Assembly: GCF_002135205.1 (NCBI RefSeq)
Contig: NZ_NEFZ01000004.1
Coordinates: 124,001-188,000, forward strand
DNA from: Acinetobacter sp. ANC 4204
GTDB taxonomy: Bacteria; Pseudomonadota; Gammaproteobacteria; Pseudomonadales; Moraxellaceae
Reading direction: 5' to 3'
DNA length: 64,000 nt
Made by a program: the position numbers and the translations under genes. The notes under the pieces were generated by a model that worked only from the letters and a program-made list of their open reading frames with translations, had not been told where the DNA came from and did no database searches. Shown here one piece after another: positions 36,891-45,604 of the stretch (the stretch's first letter is position 1; every line of letters begins with the position of its first letter).

Positions 36891-38321
36891 ATGTCGCAAA
36901 AAAAGAGCGTTATTTTTAAACATCTACTGCCTGTGATTAAACAATATCAACAGGTAGGATTTACGCATGAAAAAATTGTTGCTTTACTTAGAGATGAACA
37001 TCATCTAGACCTAGTAACAACAGAAACATTTAAAAGTTATTTATATCGTTATGCAAAAGTGACCTCCACTCTTTCCGAGAACATCAAAATGCCGAACACT
37101 CTCCAAACCCCACGCGAAATAAAAAAATCGTCTAAGCTTGAGCATGTATGCTACGACATTCGCGGACCAGTGTTACGAGCGGCCAATGAAATGGAAGAAG
37201 CTGGTCATAAAATTATCAAACTCAATATTGGCAACCCTGCACCGTTTGGCTTTGAAGCACCTCAAGAAATTATTAACGATGTGGCTTTAAACCTGCCAAA
37301 TGCAGTAGGTTATACCGACTCAAAAGGGATTTTCCCTGCGCGTAAAGCCATCTGTCAGTACTATCAACAAAAAGGCATTTTAGATATGCACGTTAATGAC
37401 GTGTATATCGGCAATGGTGTCTCTGAATTGATCGTGATGGCAATGCAAGGCTTGTTAGATGATGGTGACGAGATGCTCGTCCCGATGCCAGATTATCCGC
37501 TTTGGACGGCTGCTGTGAATTTATCAGGCGGTACAGCGATTCACTATAAATGTGATGAAGAAAACTTCTGGTATCCCGATATTATAGATATGGAGAGTAA
37601 AATCACACCACGCACCCGTGGTATCGTGATTATTAATCCAAACAATCCAACAGGTGCAGTTTATCCACGTCATGTGCTTGAGCAAATCGTTGCATTAGCT
37701 AAAAAGCATGATTTAATTTTGTTTGCAGATGAAATTTACGACAAAATCGTTTATGACGGTATTGAGCATGTTTCTGTAGCAGCGTTAGCGGGTGACCAAC
37801 TCTGTATTTCATTCAATGGTTTATCTAAAGCATACCGTATTGCGGGTTACCGCTCAGGCTGGATGGCAATCACAGGTGATAAGTCTCGTGCGGTCGACTA
37901 TATTGAAGGTTTAGACATGCTCGCTTCTATGCGCTTGTGTGCCAACCACCAAGCACAGTATGCGATCCAAACAGCTTTAGGCGGTTACCAATCAATCAAT
38001 GATTTAATTCGCCCAGGCGGTCGTTTGTACGAACAGCGTAATATTGCTTGGCAAATGTTGAATGACATTCCTGGCGTATCTTGTGTTAAACCTGAAGGCG
38101 CGATGTATTGCTTCCCGAAATTGGACCCAGAAATCTATCCAGTTCAAGATGATGAAAAACTGATGCTTGATCTACTTCGTGCGGAAAAAGTACTTCTGGT
38201 TCAAGGCACAGGCTTTAACTGGCCTACACCAGATCATTTCCGTGTGGTATTCCTCCCTGCTGAAAATGAACTACGTGAAGCCATTACCCGTGTAGGTCGT
38301 TTCCTTGCGAAAATGCGTTAA
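36891..38321 (+). CDS. alaA: AlaA-type aminotransferase with N-terminal extension
   Basis: 476 residues. From about residue 79 (KSSKLEHVCYDIRGPVLR, then LNIGNPAPFGFEAPQEI) it matches the glutamate-pyruvate aminotransferase AlaA, including NPNNPTGAVYPRHV, FADEIYDKIVYDG and the PLP Lys in FNGLSKAYRIAGYRSG near 313. AlaA of enterics starts where this homology begins. The first ~60 residues form an extra module (LLPVIKQYQQVGFTHEKIVA, then TTETFKSYLYRYAK) that recalls small HTH-like segments of plasmid and mobilisation proteins. Start ATG has TTAGGA upstream. Reaction: pyruvate plus glutamate to alanine plus 2-oxoglutarate. Confidence 0.88.
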   Translation: MSQKKSVIFKHLLPVIKQYQQVGFTHEKIVALLRDEHHLDLVTTETFKSYLYRYAKVTSTLSENIKMPNTLQTPREIKKSSKLEHVCYDIRGPVLRAANEMEEAGHKIIKLNIGNPAPFGFEAPQEIINDVALNLPNAVGYTDSKGIFPARKAICQYYQQKGILDMHVNDVYIGNGVSELIVMAMQGLLDDGDEMLVPMPDYPLWTAAVNLSGGTAIHYKCDEENFWYPDIIDMESKITPRTRGIVIINPNNPTGAVYPRHVLEQIVALAKKHDLILFADEIYDKIVYDGIEHVSVAALAGDQLCISFNGLSKAYRIAGYRSGWMAITGDKSRAVDYIEGLDMLASMRLCANHQAQYAIQTALGGYQSINDLIRPGGRLYEQRNIAWQMLNDIPGVSCVKPEGAMYCFPKLDPEIYPVQDDEKLMLDLLRAEKVLLVQGTGFNWPTPDHFRVVFLPAENELREAITRVGRFLAKMR

Positions 38322-38331
38322 TTGATCACTT

Positions 38332-38363
38332 AAAAAAACCGTACTTTATGTACGGTTTTTTTA
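38332..38363 (+). terminator. Terminator after the AlaA-type gene
   Basis: AAACCGTAC, TTTAT loop, GTACGGTTT followed by T-run. Perfect stem about 15 bases past the stop. Confidence 0.88.
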
Positions 38364-38460
38364 TTTACAAAACTGTAATACATCACTTTTCAAGTTTGGC
38401 ATAAGTTTAAAAGAAGCAGCCATTTTGCTGTGATTCCATTGAGATGATGGGGAGTCGCTT

Positions 38461-38664
38461 ATGGGGACAATTGCGGTAACATCCTGGAAATACAATGCTT
38501 CTTCACGCTATTTAAAAATTTTCTATGCCGATGGTTCAGGCGAGTTGTATCATCCCGTGCCTGAATTTGTTTATAACAATTTAGTTCGATGTAATAATAA
38601 AACAGCCTTTGTTCATAAATATTTAGAATATGATTTGCACTTTACACGCTTAAGTATTCATTAA
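38461..38664 (+). CDS. KTSC-domain small protein
   Basis: 67 residues. The pattern of strands YLKIFYADGSGELYHPVPEFVY, then VRCNNKTAFVHKYL, fits the KTSC domain (Lys-tRNA-synthetase-C-terminal-like) found in many small bacterial and phage proteins, with a beta-beta fold and a YxxVPxxVY core. Function is not established; an RNA-related role has been proposed. It is preceded by GGGGAG close to its ATG and followed by a terminator. Confidence 0.85.
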   Translation: MGTIAVTSWKYNASSRYLKIFYADGSGELYHPVPEFVYNNLVRCNNKTAFVHKYLEYDLHFTRLSIH

Positions 38665-38677
38665 TTTTTCAAGCACA

Positions 38678-38706
38678 AACAATCAGGATTTATCCTGATT
38701 GTTTTT
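38678..38706. terminator. Bidirectional terminator after the KTSC gene
   Basis: AACAATCAGGAT, TT, ATCCTGATTGTT followed by T-run. It overlaps the last codons of the convergent methyltransferase gene. Confidence 0.85.
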
Positions 38707-39295
38707 CATGATCTCTCGTCACTAACAACAAACCTGCGCCAATCGCCAGTGTAGACAAACTAAACTGCTTTTCTTGCTGAATAAGTGCTATAAAATCTGC
38801 AACTTGATCCGCATGCGATAGAACATTATCAACCACCAAAACTCCGCGTGAAACACACATTAGTCGTTTCAAATCTGGCCAATAGTCGATATAAGCATCA
38901 CGCTCAGCATCTAGCAATATAAAATCAAAGATGGCTTGCGCCTGCTTCAGATATTCAGCTGCATCACCGACCCAAAATTCAACGCCATTGGATAAATTGA
39001 AATCTGCAAGATGACTAGCGGCTTGCTGACTTCTCTCAGCATCAATTTCCAAAGTGGTTAATCGAGCATTCACTTGCTGTGCTGCATAAGCTAGCCATAA
39101 TGTTGAGTAACCTGTTGATGTACCTATTTCTAATATCTGCTCAGGCTGCTGAATATGAAGCAGTTGCGCCAAAAATTGTGCAGACTCGGGTTCAATATTG
39201 CGAAAGCGTGCAATACGATCTGTTTGCTCACTATCATGTTCTTGAAAGCGATGATATAAGGCCGATACTTTACTCAAAAATTCTGCATGCATCAT
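38690..39295 (-). CDS. O-methyltransferase family protein (SAM-dependent)
   Basis: 201 residues from the ATG at 39295; TTG 39298 and a second ATG at 39292 are alternatives, with AGAGGGG upstream of all of them. SAM-binding motif I is EILEIGTSTGYSTLWLA near residues 51-67, the Asp/Glu motif TLEIDAERSQQA, then WVGDAAEYL and the metal-binding-like FILLDAERDAYIDYW near 122-136. It resembles class I O-methyltransferases of the caffeoyl-CoA type. Substrate unknown. Monocistronic in appearance. Confidence 0.88.
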   Translation of the reverse strand: MMHAEFLSKVSALYHRFQEHDSEQTDRIARFRNIEPESAQFLAQLLHIQQPEQILEIGTSTGYSTLWLAYAAQQVNARLTTLEIDAERSQQAASHLADFNLSNGVEFWVGDAAEYLKQAQAIFDFILLDAERDAYIDYWPDLKRLMCVSRGVLVVDNVLSHADQVADFIALIQQEKQFSLSTLAIGAGLLLVTRDHEKQSG

Positions 39296-39324
39296 CAAAT
39301 CCCCTCTACTTTACTTAGCTTCGT

Positions 39325-39543
39325 TTATACTTCTTGAATCAGTTTAAAGCGCTCAACCTCGCGGTCATCCTCTAGCATTACCGTTTCAGTAAACATGGCA
39401 AATGGACGCACCCAAATCGAGTAATCACCATATAAACACTGATAAACCACCAGTTTTTCTTCAGTTTCACTATGTGTTGCCACATGTAAGACTTGATACA
39501 GTTGCCCTTTATAATGTTGATAAATACCACGTTGTAATTGCAT
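39325..39543 (-). CDS. DUF1653 small protein
   Basis: 72 residues. GIYQHYKGQLYQVLHVATHSE, VVYQCLYGDYSIWVRPFAMF and the closing RFKLI are the DUF1653 pattern (small beta-rich protein). No known function. It lies just upstream of the methyltransferase gene on the same strand, 29 bases apart, so the two may be co-transcribed. The region between it and ahpF (about 230 bases) is AT-rich without a gene. Confidence 0.88.
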   Translation of the reverse strand: MQLQRGIYQHYKGQLYQVLHVATHSETEEKLVVYQCLYGDYSIWVRPFAMFTETVMLEDDREVERFKLIQEV

Positions 39544-39772
39544 CAGTTACTTCCCTATTTTTTAACTGTCTCGATCATACCGAATTTCAGCTCACTAAAC
39601 TGCGAATCAGTTGAAAAATCATTTAAATTCCCCATATAGCTTTATGAAATGATTCAAGAAAACACCTTAAAATCTATAAAACCGATTATTAAAATAAAAA
39701 CAATCTATTTTTAGATTTACTCTATGATTCTTTTATCAAATAATTTTACAGACTGCTTTGGAGAGCTTAACC

Positions 39773-41338
39773 ATGTTAGATCAAAATACTTCAGCTCAAT
39801 TAAAAACGCTTCTTGAACGCCTTGAAGGTCCGATTGAATTGGTTGCAACTTTGAACGGTTCTGAGAAATCAGACAAAATCAAAGAATTGGTTGAAGAGGT
39901 TGCAGCACTGTCTCCACTGGTGACTGCACGTTTTGATGGTCAAAATTCACGTGCTCCTAGCTTTGGTGTAGCAAAAGCGGGCGAACAACCACGTGTCTTC
40001 TTTGCAGGCCTACCAATGGGACATGAGTTTACCTCTTTGATCTTGGCATTGTTACAAACCTCAGGTTACGCACCCAAAGTATCAGATGAAGTTTTGGCTT
40101 CAATCAAAGCTTTGGGCATCCAGTCTAACTTTGATGTATTTGTCTCTTTAAGCTGTCATAACTGTCCAGACGTGGTGCAAGCGTTGAACCTAATTGCCAT
40201 TTACAACCCAGGTACGACAGCCACCATGATTGATGGTGCATTCTTCCAAGACGAAGTCGAAGAACGCAAAATTATGGCTGTTCCTATGGTGTTCCAAGAC
40301 AACACCCATATCGGTCAAGGCCGTATGACCTTGGAAGAGATTGTTGCCAAACTGGATACCAATTCCGCAGCCAAAGAAGCTGAAAAACTCAATGCCAAAG
40401 ATGCTTTTGATGTTCTCGTGATTGGTGGTGGTCCTGCAGGAAATACCTCTGCTATCTATGCAGCACGTAAAGGCATTAAAACGGGGATCGTGGCTGAACG
40501 TATGGGTGGTCAAGTCATGGATACCATGGACATTGAAAACTATACCTCCATTCAAAAGACCCAAGGACCAAAGTTTGCTGCTGAAATGGAAGCACATGTA
40601 CGTGAGTACGGTGTGGACATCATGAACTTACAACGTGTTTCTCACATCAAAGGTGCAGATGAGACAGCGAATGGTTTGGTTGAAGTCACTTTAGAAAATG
40701 GTGCGAAGCTTGAATCTAAAACAGTCATCCTTTCAACAGGTGCACGTTGGAGAGAAATGAATGTGCCGGGCGAAGCAGAATACCGTACCCGTGGTGTTGC
40801 TTACTGTCCACACTGTGATGGCCCACTGTTTAAAGGCAAACGTGTTGCGGTAATTGGCGGGGGGAACTCAGGTGTCGAAGCGGCAATTGATCTTGCTGGG
40901 ATTGTAGAACATGTAACTTTGGTTGAGTTTGATACCAAACTACGTGCTGACCAAGTGTTGCAAGATAAATTGCATAGCTTACCCAACACTACAGTGATCC
41001 TGAACGCACTATCGACTGAAGTTGTGGGTGATGGTAAGCAAGTGACAGCATTGAAATATAAAGACCGTGCAACCGACGTAGAACATACGGTTGAGCTTGC
41101 AGGAATCTTTGTACAAATTGGCTTATTACCAAACACCGATTTCCTCAAAGACACAGCGGTTGAGCTTTCAAATCGTAATGAAATTGTGATTAACGATCGC
41201 AATGAAACCAATGTCAAAGGTGTATTTGCCGCAGGTGACTGTACGACAGTGCCTTACAAGCAAATTATCATTGCTACAGGTGAGGGAGCGAAAGCATCAC
41301 TGTCTGCTTTTGATTATATTATTCGTTCTGGGCTGTAA
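39773..41338 (+). CDS. ahpF: Alkyl hydroperoxide reductase subunit F
   Basis: 521 residues from the ATG at 39773, with GGAGAG 8 bases upstream; TTG at 39758 is in frame but the family begins MLD. AhpF passes electrons from NADH to AhpC. The N-terminal double thioredoxin-like domain has SCHNCPDVV with CxxC near residues 128-131. The flavin reductase half starts [18 protein letters not shown] near 216, with the second redox pair in CPHCDG near 345-348 and [19 protein letters not shown] in the NADH domain. ahpC is not adjacent, as in other Acinetobacter, where it lies elsewhere; that is from memory. Terminator follows. Confidence 0.96.
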   Translation: MLDQNTSAQLKTLLERLEGPIELVATLNGSEKSDKIKELVEEVAALSPLVTARFDGQNSRAPSFGVAKAGEQPRVFFAGLPMGHEFTSLILALLQTSGYAPKVSDEVLASIKALGIQSNFDVFVSLSCHNCPDVVQALNLIAIYNPGTTATMIDGAFFQDEVEERKIMAVPMVFQDNTHIGQGRMTLEEIVAKLDTNSAAKEAEKLNAKDAFDVLVIGGGPAGNTSAIYAARKGIKTGIVAERMGGQVMDTMDIENYTSIQKTQGPKFAAEMEAHVREYGVDIMNLQRVSHIKGADETANGLVEVTLENGAKLESKTVILSTGARWREMNVPGEAEYRTRGVAYCPHCDGPLFKGKRVAVIGGGNSGVEAAIDLAGIVEHVTLVEFDTKLRADQVLQDKLHSLPNTTVILNALSTEVVGDGKQVTALKYKDRATDVEHTVELAGIFVQIGLLPNTDFLKDTAVELSNRNEIVINDRNETNVKGVFAAGDCTTVPYKQIIIATGEGAKASLSAFDYIIRSGL

Positions 41339-41361
41339 CCCTCTCCCTCTCCACCCCCTCT

Positions 41362-41398
41362 AAAGGCTTATAGGCAACTCAGCTTATAAGCCTTTTTA
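41362..41398 (+). terminator. Terminator after ahpF
   Basis: AAAGGCTTATA, 11-base loop, TATAAGCCTTTTT. Stem of about 9-10 bp with T-run. Confidence 0.8.
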
Positions 41399-41520
41399 TC
41401 ACGCTGTTTTTTATAAAAAATTACATATTTTTAACAATAATGTAGTCTGCTTTTCACACAAATTAGATTATATTTTGCCCACCCCCTACTTTTGGGTATA
41501 AAACGAAAAGGATAGGAAAA

Positions 41521-41865
41521 ATGAATAAATTACTTATTGCTTTAGGTCTTGCTGCGACTGTTGCTCTTGTTGGTTGTTCAAAAGAAAAAGCGCCTGAAAC
41601 GGGTGCAACAACTGGCGAACACATTGAAAATGCTGCTGAACAAGCAGGTCATGATCTAAATAATGCTGCAAGTACAGCAGTATCTGATACTCAAAAAGCT
41701 GCTGATGAAGCATCTGCAAAAATTGGCGCTGCTGCTGATGAAGCTGCTGCAAAAACCGAAGCTGCTGCTCAAGATGTGAAAAATGCTTCTAAAGAAGCAA
41801 CTGCTCATGTTGCTGGTGCAGTTGAACAAGGTGCTGCTGATGTGAAAGAGAAAGCACAACAATAA
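41521..41865 (+). CDS. Alanine-rich helical lipoprotein, 114 aa
   Basis: MNKLLIALGLAATVALVGCSKEK is a lipoprotein signal with lipobox LVGC (Cys19). The rest is a continuous Ala/Lys/Asp/Glu helix with an 11-residue-like periodicity (AADEASAKIGAAADEAAAKTEAA broken across residues ~60-82), a composition like LEA/apolipoprotein-type stress proteins. It is likely attached to the outer or inner membrane facing the periplasm. No enzymatic role. The ATG follows AAAAGGATAGGAAAA. A terminator follows. Confidence 0.82.
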   Translation: MNKLLIALGLAATVALVGCSKEKAPETGATTGEHIENAAEQAGHDLNNAASTAVSDTQKAADEASAKIGAAADEAAAKTEAAAQDVKNASKEATAHVAGAVEQGAADVKEKAQQ

Positions 41866-41876
41866 TATCTAATGCC

Positions 41877-41910
41877 ATAAAAAGGCCTCCTACTGGGAGG
41901 CTTTTTTATG
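41877..41910 (+). terminator. Terminator after the Ala-rich lipoprotein gene
   Basis: AAAAAGGCCTCC, TACT loop, GGGAGGCTTTTTT. Strong GC stem with T-run. Confidence 0.88.
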
Positions 41911-41984
41911 GTCTGTGCTATAGTAGATGCAGAGCGTATTATCAAATAAATCATAATTTTAAAATTTGAGGATGATCTATCACC

Positions 41985-42683
41985 ATGTCTTACTCCCACC
42001 ATGTTGAACCACATCTCATTCATCGTACAGGTTGGTTACGTGCTGCAGTTTTGGGTGCTAACGATGGCATCATTTCAGTGACCAGTTTAATTATGGGTAT
42101 GGCTGCGAGTGGTGCATCTAGTCAAACCTTGCTCATTACTTGTATTGCTGGACTCATTTCAGGTGCAAGCTCGATGGCTGCTGGGGAGTATATTTCAGTT
42201 AAGTCTCAATCCGATATTGAAGAAGCAGATTTAAAACTTGAAGCTCGAGAACTCGATAAAAACCCACACTTAGAACTAAAAGAACTGACTCAAATTTACA
42301 TACAACGCGGACTCAATCCCGAACTTGCTCATGAAGTTGCTGTGCAACTCAGTGCACATGATGCACTTTCAGCACATGCACGTGATGAAATAGGCATCCA
42401 TGAAAATACCAGTGCAAAACCACTACAAGCCGCAGGCTCTTCTGCCCTCGCTTTTTCACTCGGTGCATTGCTTCCAATGCTGGCTATTCTTTTAAGCCCA
42501 GAGGGGCATTTAGCACAGTCTGTTGCCATTACAGGAGTACTGTCTTTATTAAGTTTGGGTGCTTTATCGAGCTACTTTTCTGGCACTGCAATCTGGGCCG
42601 GCGCAATTCGTGTCACCCTTTGGGGCATTTTTGCAATGCTCTTTGCAAGTTGGATTGGTTCACTTTTTAATGTGCATGTCTAA
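41985..42683 (+). CDS. VIT1/CCC1-family iron/manganese transporter
   Basis: 232 residues. Five membrane helices, with GWLRAAVLGANDGIISVTSLIMG near residues 16-38, then SSMAAGEYISVKSQSDIEEAD near 61-81, the conserved cytoplasmic Glu-rich metal-binding region (LELKELTQIYIQRGL, ELAHEVAVQL), and C-terminal helices. Plant VIT1 and yeast Ccc1 move Fe(II)/Mn(II) out of the cytoplasm into the vacuole; bacterial members are thought to export these metals. The gene stands alone, with an AATTTGAGGATGATC leader that includes a ribosome binding site. Confidence 0.9.
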   Translation: MSYSHHVEPHLIHRTGWLRAAVLGANDGIISVTSLIMGMAASGASSQTLLITCIAGLISGASSMAAGEYISVKSQSDIEEADLKLEARELDKNPHLELKELTQIYIQRGLNPELAHEVAVQLSAHDALSAHARDEIGIHENTSAKPLQAAGSSALAFSLGALLPMLAILLSPEGHLAQSVAITGVLSLLSLGALSSYFSGTAIWAGAIRVTLWGIFAMLFASWIGSLFNVHV

Positions 42684-42731
42684 ACCCATACTACATTTAC
42701 CAATCCGTTAAACATTCATAAAAAAATTCTT

Positions 42732-42759
42732 AAAAAGCCCACAACATTTTGGGCTTTTT
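42732..42759. terminator. Terminator after the VIT-family gene
   Basis: AAAAAGCCCA, 8-base loop, TGGGCTTTTT. A- and T-runs on both sides, between convergent genes. Confidence 0.85.
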
Positions 42760-42776
42760 ACATTCATTCATCAGTA

Positions 42777-43298
42777 TCAATTCAATGCTGCTTTTAAGTT
42801 ACAACCATAATTCATCGTCTGCTGTACCTGACGATATGTACTATAACGATTGATAATAAAATCATAAAACTGTTCAGGTGAGCTAAAATTTTGTTTTAAG
42901 TTTTCTTGTTCAGTATGTGGAAGCTCCACATCACTGATAAGCTCTAAATTATAATGCCCTAAACGATACATTTCAGCAAAATAACCGTTCATCACATCAC
43001 AATAAGCAATTTTGCTGGGTTTAAGCGCGCTACGGCTAACCAAATGTTGATTCAATGTTTGAAGATTATTTACATCCAAAGGCAGTTGCTGAGCAAAAGC
43101 AACACTTTCTTTTTTCTTTAATTGTTGAAAATCTCGCACTAATTTTTCATTAAGCTGACTAAAGCGCTGTTGCAAATTTGCAGCATCTTTAACGTGATAA
43201 TGACTCGGATTAACTTTCACGCTAGCTTGATCTGCCTCTGAACATGCAACAAGATTTAGACTTGAAACAATCGCAGCGGTGGAAATGTACTTTATCAT
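42777..43298 (-). CDS. Putative lipoprotein, unknown function, 173 aa
   Basis: Lipoprotein signal MIKYISTAAIVSSLNLVACSEA with lipobox LVAC (Cys19). The mature part is mainly helical (LQQRFSQLNEKLVRDFQQLKKKES), with two further Cys (AYCDVMNGYF, NYGCNLKAA) that could pair. I do not recognise a family. It resembles small periplasmic lipoproteins common in Acinetobacter. Not obviously in an operon: 63 bases separate it from the repair pair upstream. Confidence 0.7.
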   Translation of the reverse strand: MIKYISTAAIVSSLNLVACSEADQASVKVNPSHYHVKDAANLQQRFSQLNEKLVRDFQQLKKKESVAFAQQLPLDVNNLQTLNQHLVSRSALKPSKIAYCDVMNGYFAEMYRLGHYNLELISDVELPHTEQENLKQNFSSPEQFYDFIINRYSTYRQVQQTMNYGCNLKAALN

Positions 43299-43361
43299 GC
43301 GATAAACACCTAAAAATAATCATGCTGCGGCATTATGCCCTAAAGCCTTGTTTATGGGCAG

Positions 43362-44138
43362 TTATATTATTTTCTCATTCAAGTATCGCCAATAGCGCTT
43401 AGGTACAAATTGAACATGCAGCTTGAGGTTTTTTCTCGCTTCGATATTGATACTTTTAAAATAATCTTTCCATAATTGATCATACAGTCGTTCATCGTCA
43501 TCCAATTGAATACTAAACGACTGACTATGTCCTACTTTGTAAGCAAGGTCGAGTTGCTCAACCTCCATCTTCACTTGATGCACCATTGTTAAATCATAAT
43601 AAATACCGAAATGTCGTTTTTCATCATAAATCAGCCATCTTTGATCTTGATAACGATTTTTAAAATGCCGTTCAATTAAGGGAAGAACATTAAAATCAGG
43701 TTGGATGAGACTCAAAAATAGTCCATCACGGCATTTTTTAAACCGCACAAAAGCCTCCATACGATGCTTCTCTCGACCCACCTGTTTGGCCCACTGCGAA
43801 ACAGCCAACACATCCGCATGTGCATAGTTTTGGTCAACTACTTGTGTATTTTTAAATATATAAATACAAAAGTTAAAAAGATGCTGATGTGCCTGCTGTT
43901 GCTCTGACAGAAAACAATAATAAAAATACCGTAAACTGATGGGGCTGACTCTTTGTCTCAAGCCCTGCCACACTCGCTGTGCATGCTCCTCATTTGAAGC
44001 GACATCAATATATTCATCAAACAGACCCGCTTGTGTATTATCAGCAATAAGTCTCACATCAAAGTCTTTGAACTGAAAACTTCGATACACACAACTCAGT
44101 AGCCCAGTCATGGTTTGATCAAAGCAGTACATTGTCAT
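43362..44138 (-). CDS. TIGR03915-family putative DNA repair protein
   Basis: 258 residues from the ATG at 44138 (MTMYCFDQTMTG), which sits one base past the upstream stop; TTG 44150 is a weaker start. The pattern YCFDQTMTGLLSCVYRSF, then VRLIADN, RLRQRVSP-like and FLRFKKCRDGLFLSLIQPDFNVLPLIERHF resembles the DUF4130/TIGR03915 family that accompanies the radical SAM protein TIGR03916. These two genes are almost always adjacent and are predicted to act together in DNA repair or modification; the chemistry is unproven. The final part also carries RWLIYDEKRHFGIYYD. Confidence 0.85.
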   Translation of the reverse strand: MTMYCFDQTMTGLLSCVYRSFQFKDFDVRLIADNTQAGLFDEYIDVASNEEHAQRVWQGLRQRVSPISLRYFYYCFLSEQQQAHQHLFNFCIYIFKNTQVVDQNYAHADVLAVSQWAKQVGREKHRMEAFVRFKKCRDGLFLSLIQPDFNVLPLIERHFKNRYQDQRWLIYDEKRHFGIYYDLTMVHQVKMEVEQLDLAYKVGHSQSFSIQLDDDERLYDQLWKDYFKSINIEARKNLKLHVQFVPKRYWRYLNEKII

Positions 44139-44139
44139 G

Positions 44140-45399
44140 TTAAAAACCAAAACCTAGTTGAGGAGAAAGCTGTTTTTGGTATTTGGATAGACCTGACTGT
44201 AAAATCTGTTGACGAATCTGACTGGTCGAGAGCTCTTTTTTAAATTTTACGGTATCAACACAGCGAATAAAATGCTGTGCCCGATTGTAAGCAATACCCA
44301 TACGCTTTAGTTGATCGATATGAATCTGCCCAAAACGCCGAGCTTGCACAATTTTTTTAGCCGATTGAACACCTATACCCGGAACACGTAAAATCATACG
44401 ATAGTCTGCATGTTGAATATCAACAGGGAAATGCTCAGGGTTACGCAGTGCCCAGCTTAGCTTCGGGTCAATGTCCAAATCTAAATTCGGATGCTGATCA
44501 TTCACGATTTCCTGCGCATCAAAACCATAGAAACGCATGAGCCAATCCGACTGGTACAGCCGATTTTCTCTTAATAATGGTGGCGTAGAACCCACGACAG
44601 GAAGCATTTTCTCCTGTTCATTGATTGGGATATAACCTGAAAAATATACTCGTTTTAACTGATAAACCTTATAGTGATGATCCGCCATTAAAATAATATC
44701 TTTGTCTGTTTCTTGATGTGCACCTACCACCATCTGTGTAGTTTGACCTGCAGGTACAAACTTCGGTACGTGCCGAATCAAACGTCGTTCATCACTCAAC
44801 TGAATCAAGCGATCTCGTACAATAGCTAAATCCTTTTGTACCTCAGCATGTGACTTCTCGGGTGCAAACTGCTTTAAGCCAACTTCCGTTGGCATTTCCA
44901 AGTTAATACTCATGCGGTCTACATATAAACCAGCCTCGGTAATAATCTCTTGGGAAGCGCCTGGTATCGTTTTTAAATGAATATAACCATTAAAGTTTTC
45001 TTCAATGCGTAACTTTTTCACCACTTGTAGCATTCGCTCCATGGTGAAATCAGCTGATTTAAAAATACCTGAACTGAGAAATAACCCTTCAATATAATTG
45101 CGGCGGTAAAAGTTGATGGTTAAATCCACTACTTCTTGTACGGTAAAAGCGGCCCGTTTGACATCGTTAGAGCGTCTAGAAACACAATACGAACAATCAA
45201 AAATACATACATTTGAAAATAGAATTTTAAGTAATGAAACACAACGTCCGTCTTCCGTATAACTATGACAGATGCCATTTCCTGTATTACCCAACCCTTT
45301 CGCTTTGTTTTTACGATTGCTTCCACTAGAGGAGCAGGACACATCATATTTAGCTGCATCAGCTAAAATTTGTAACTTTTCACGAATACGATCGCTCAT
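44140..45399 (-). CDS. TIGR03916-family radical SAM putative DNA repair/modification protein
   Basis: 419 residues. The radical SAM cluster motif C-x3-C-x2-C is seen as CIFDCSYC near residues 66-73. A helix-hairpin-helix-like segment (LRVPGIGVQSAKKIVQARRFG) lies near 333-353. This combination of radical SAM barrel and HhH DNA-binding motif is the known TIGR03916 architecture, related to but distinct from spore photoproduct lyase. Preceding Cys (DVSCSSSGSNRKNK, GICHSY) may be extra ligands. The companion gene follows directly. Function predicted only. Upstream 205 bases hold no gene. Confidence 0.88.
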   Translation of the reverse strand: MSDRIREKLQILADAAKYDVSCSSSGSNRKNKAKGLGNTGNGICHSYTEDGRCVSLLKILFSNVCIFDCSYCVSRRSNDVKRAAFTVQEVVDLTINFYRRNYIEGLFLSSGIFKSADFTMERMLQVVKKLRIEENFNGYIHLKTIPGASQEIITEAGLYVDRMSINLEMPTEVGLKQFAPEKSHAEVQKDLAIVRDRLIQLSDERRLIRHVPKFVPAGQTTQMVVGAHQETDKDIILMADHHYKVYQLKRVYFSGYIPINEQEKMLPVVGSTPPLLRENRLYQSDWLMRFYGFDAQEIVNDQHPNLDLDIDPKLSWALRNPEHFPVDIQHADYRMILRVPGIGVQSAKKIVQARRFGQIHIDQLKRMGIAYNRAQHFIRCVDTVKFKKELSTSQIRQQILQSGLSKYQKQLSPQLGFGF

Positions 45400-45604
45400 G
45401 ACTCACTTCGGTAAAATCAAAAACAAAAGTATAAAAAATTTCGGTCCTAAAACATGTAGAAAGACTGCTTTCAACGACACTGTTTGTCGCTATACAATAA
45501 AATGTGATACTCAAGGTTTCTGTATTTTTCGATAAAATAATGAATATTATTTGCCAATTCTGCTGTGCTTGGGCAAAGTGTTGATATGAAAAAGGAGCAA
45601 GCAC

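Noticed and set aside
36891..37118. Possible separate small HTH gene before alaA
   Set aside because: The frame runs without stop into the aminotransferase, and no ribosome binding site is seen near residue 68 or 79, so I treat it as a fusion.
41534..41752. Antisense frame rich in Gln and Leu across the Ala-rich lipoprotein gene
   Set aside because: It is the mirror of a GCT/GAA-rich repeat coding region, with no start signal or homology.
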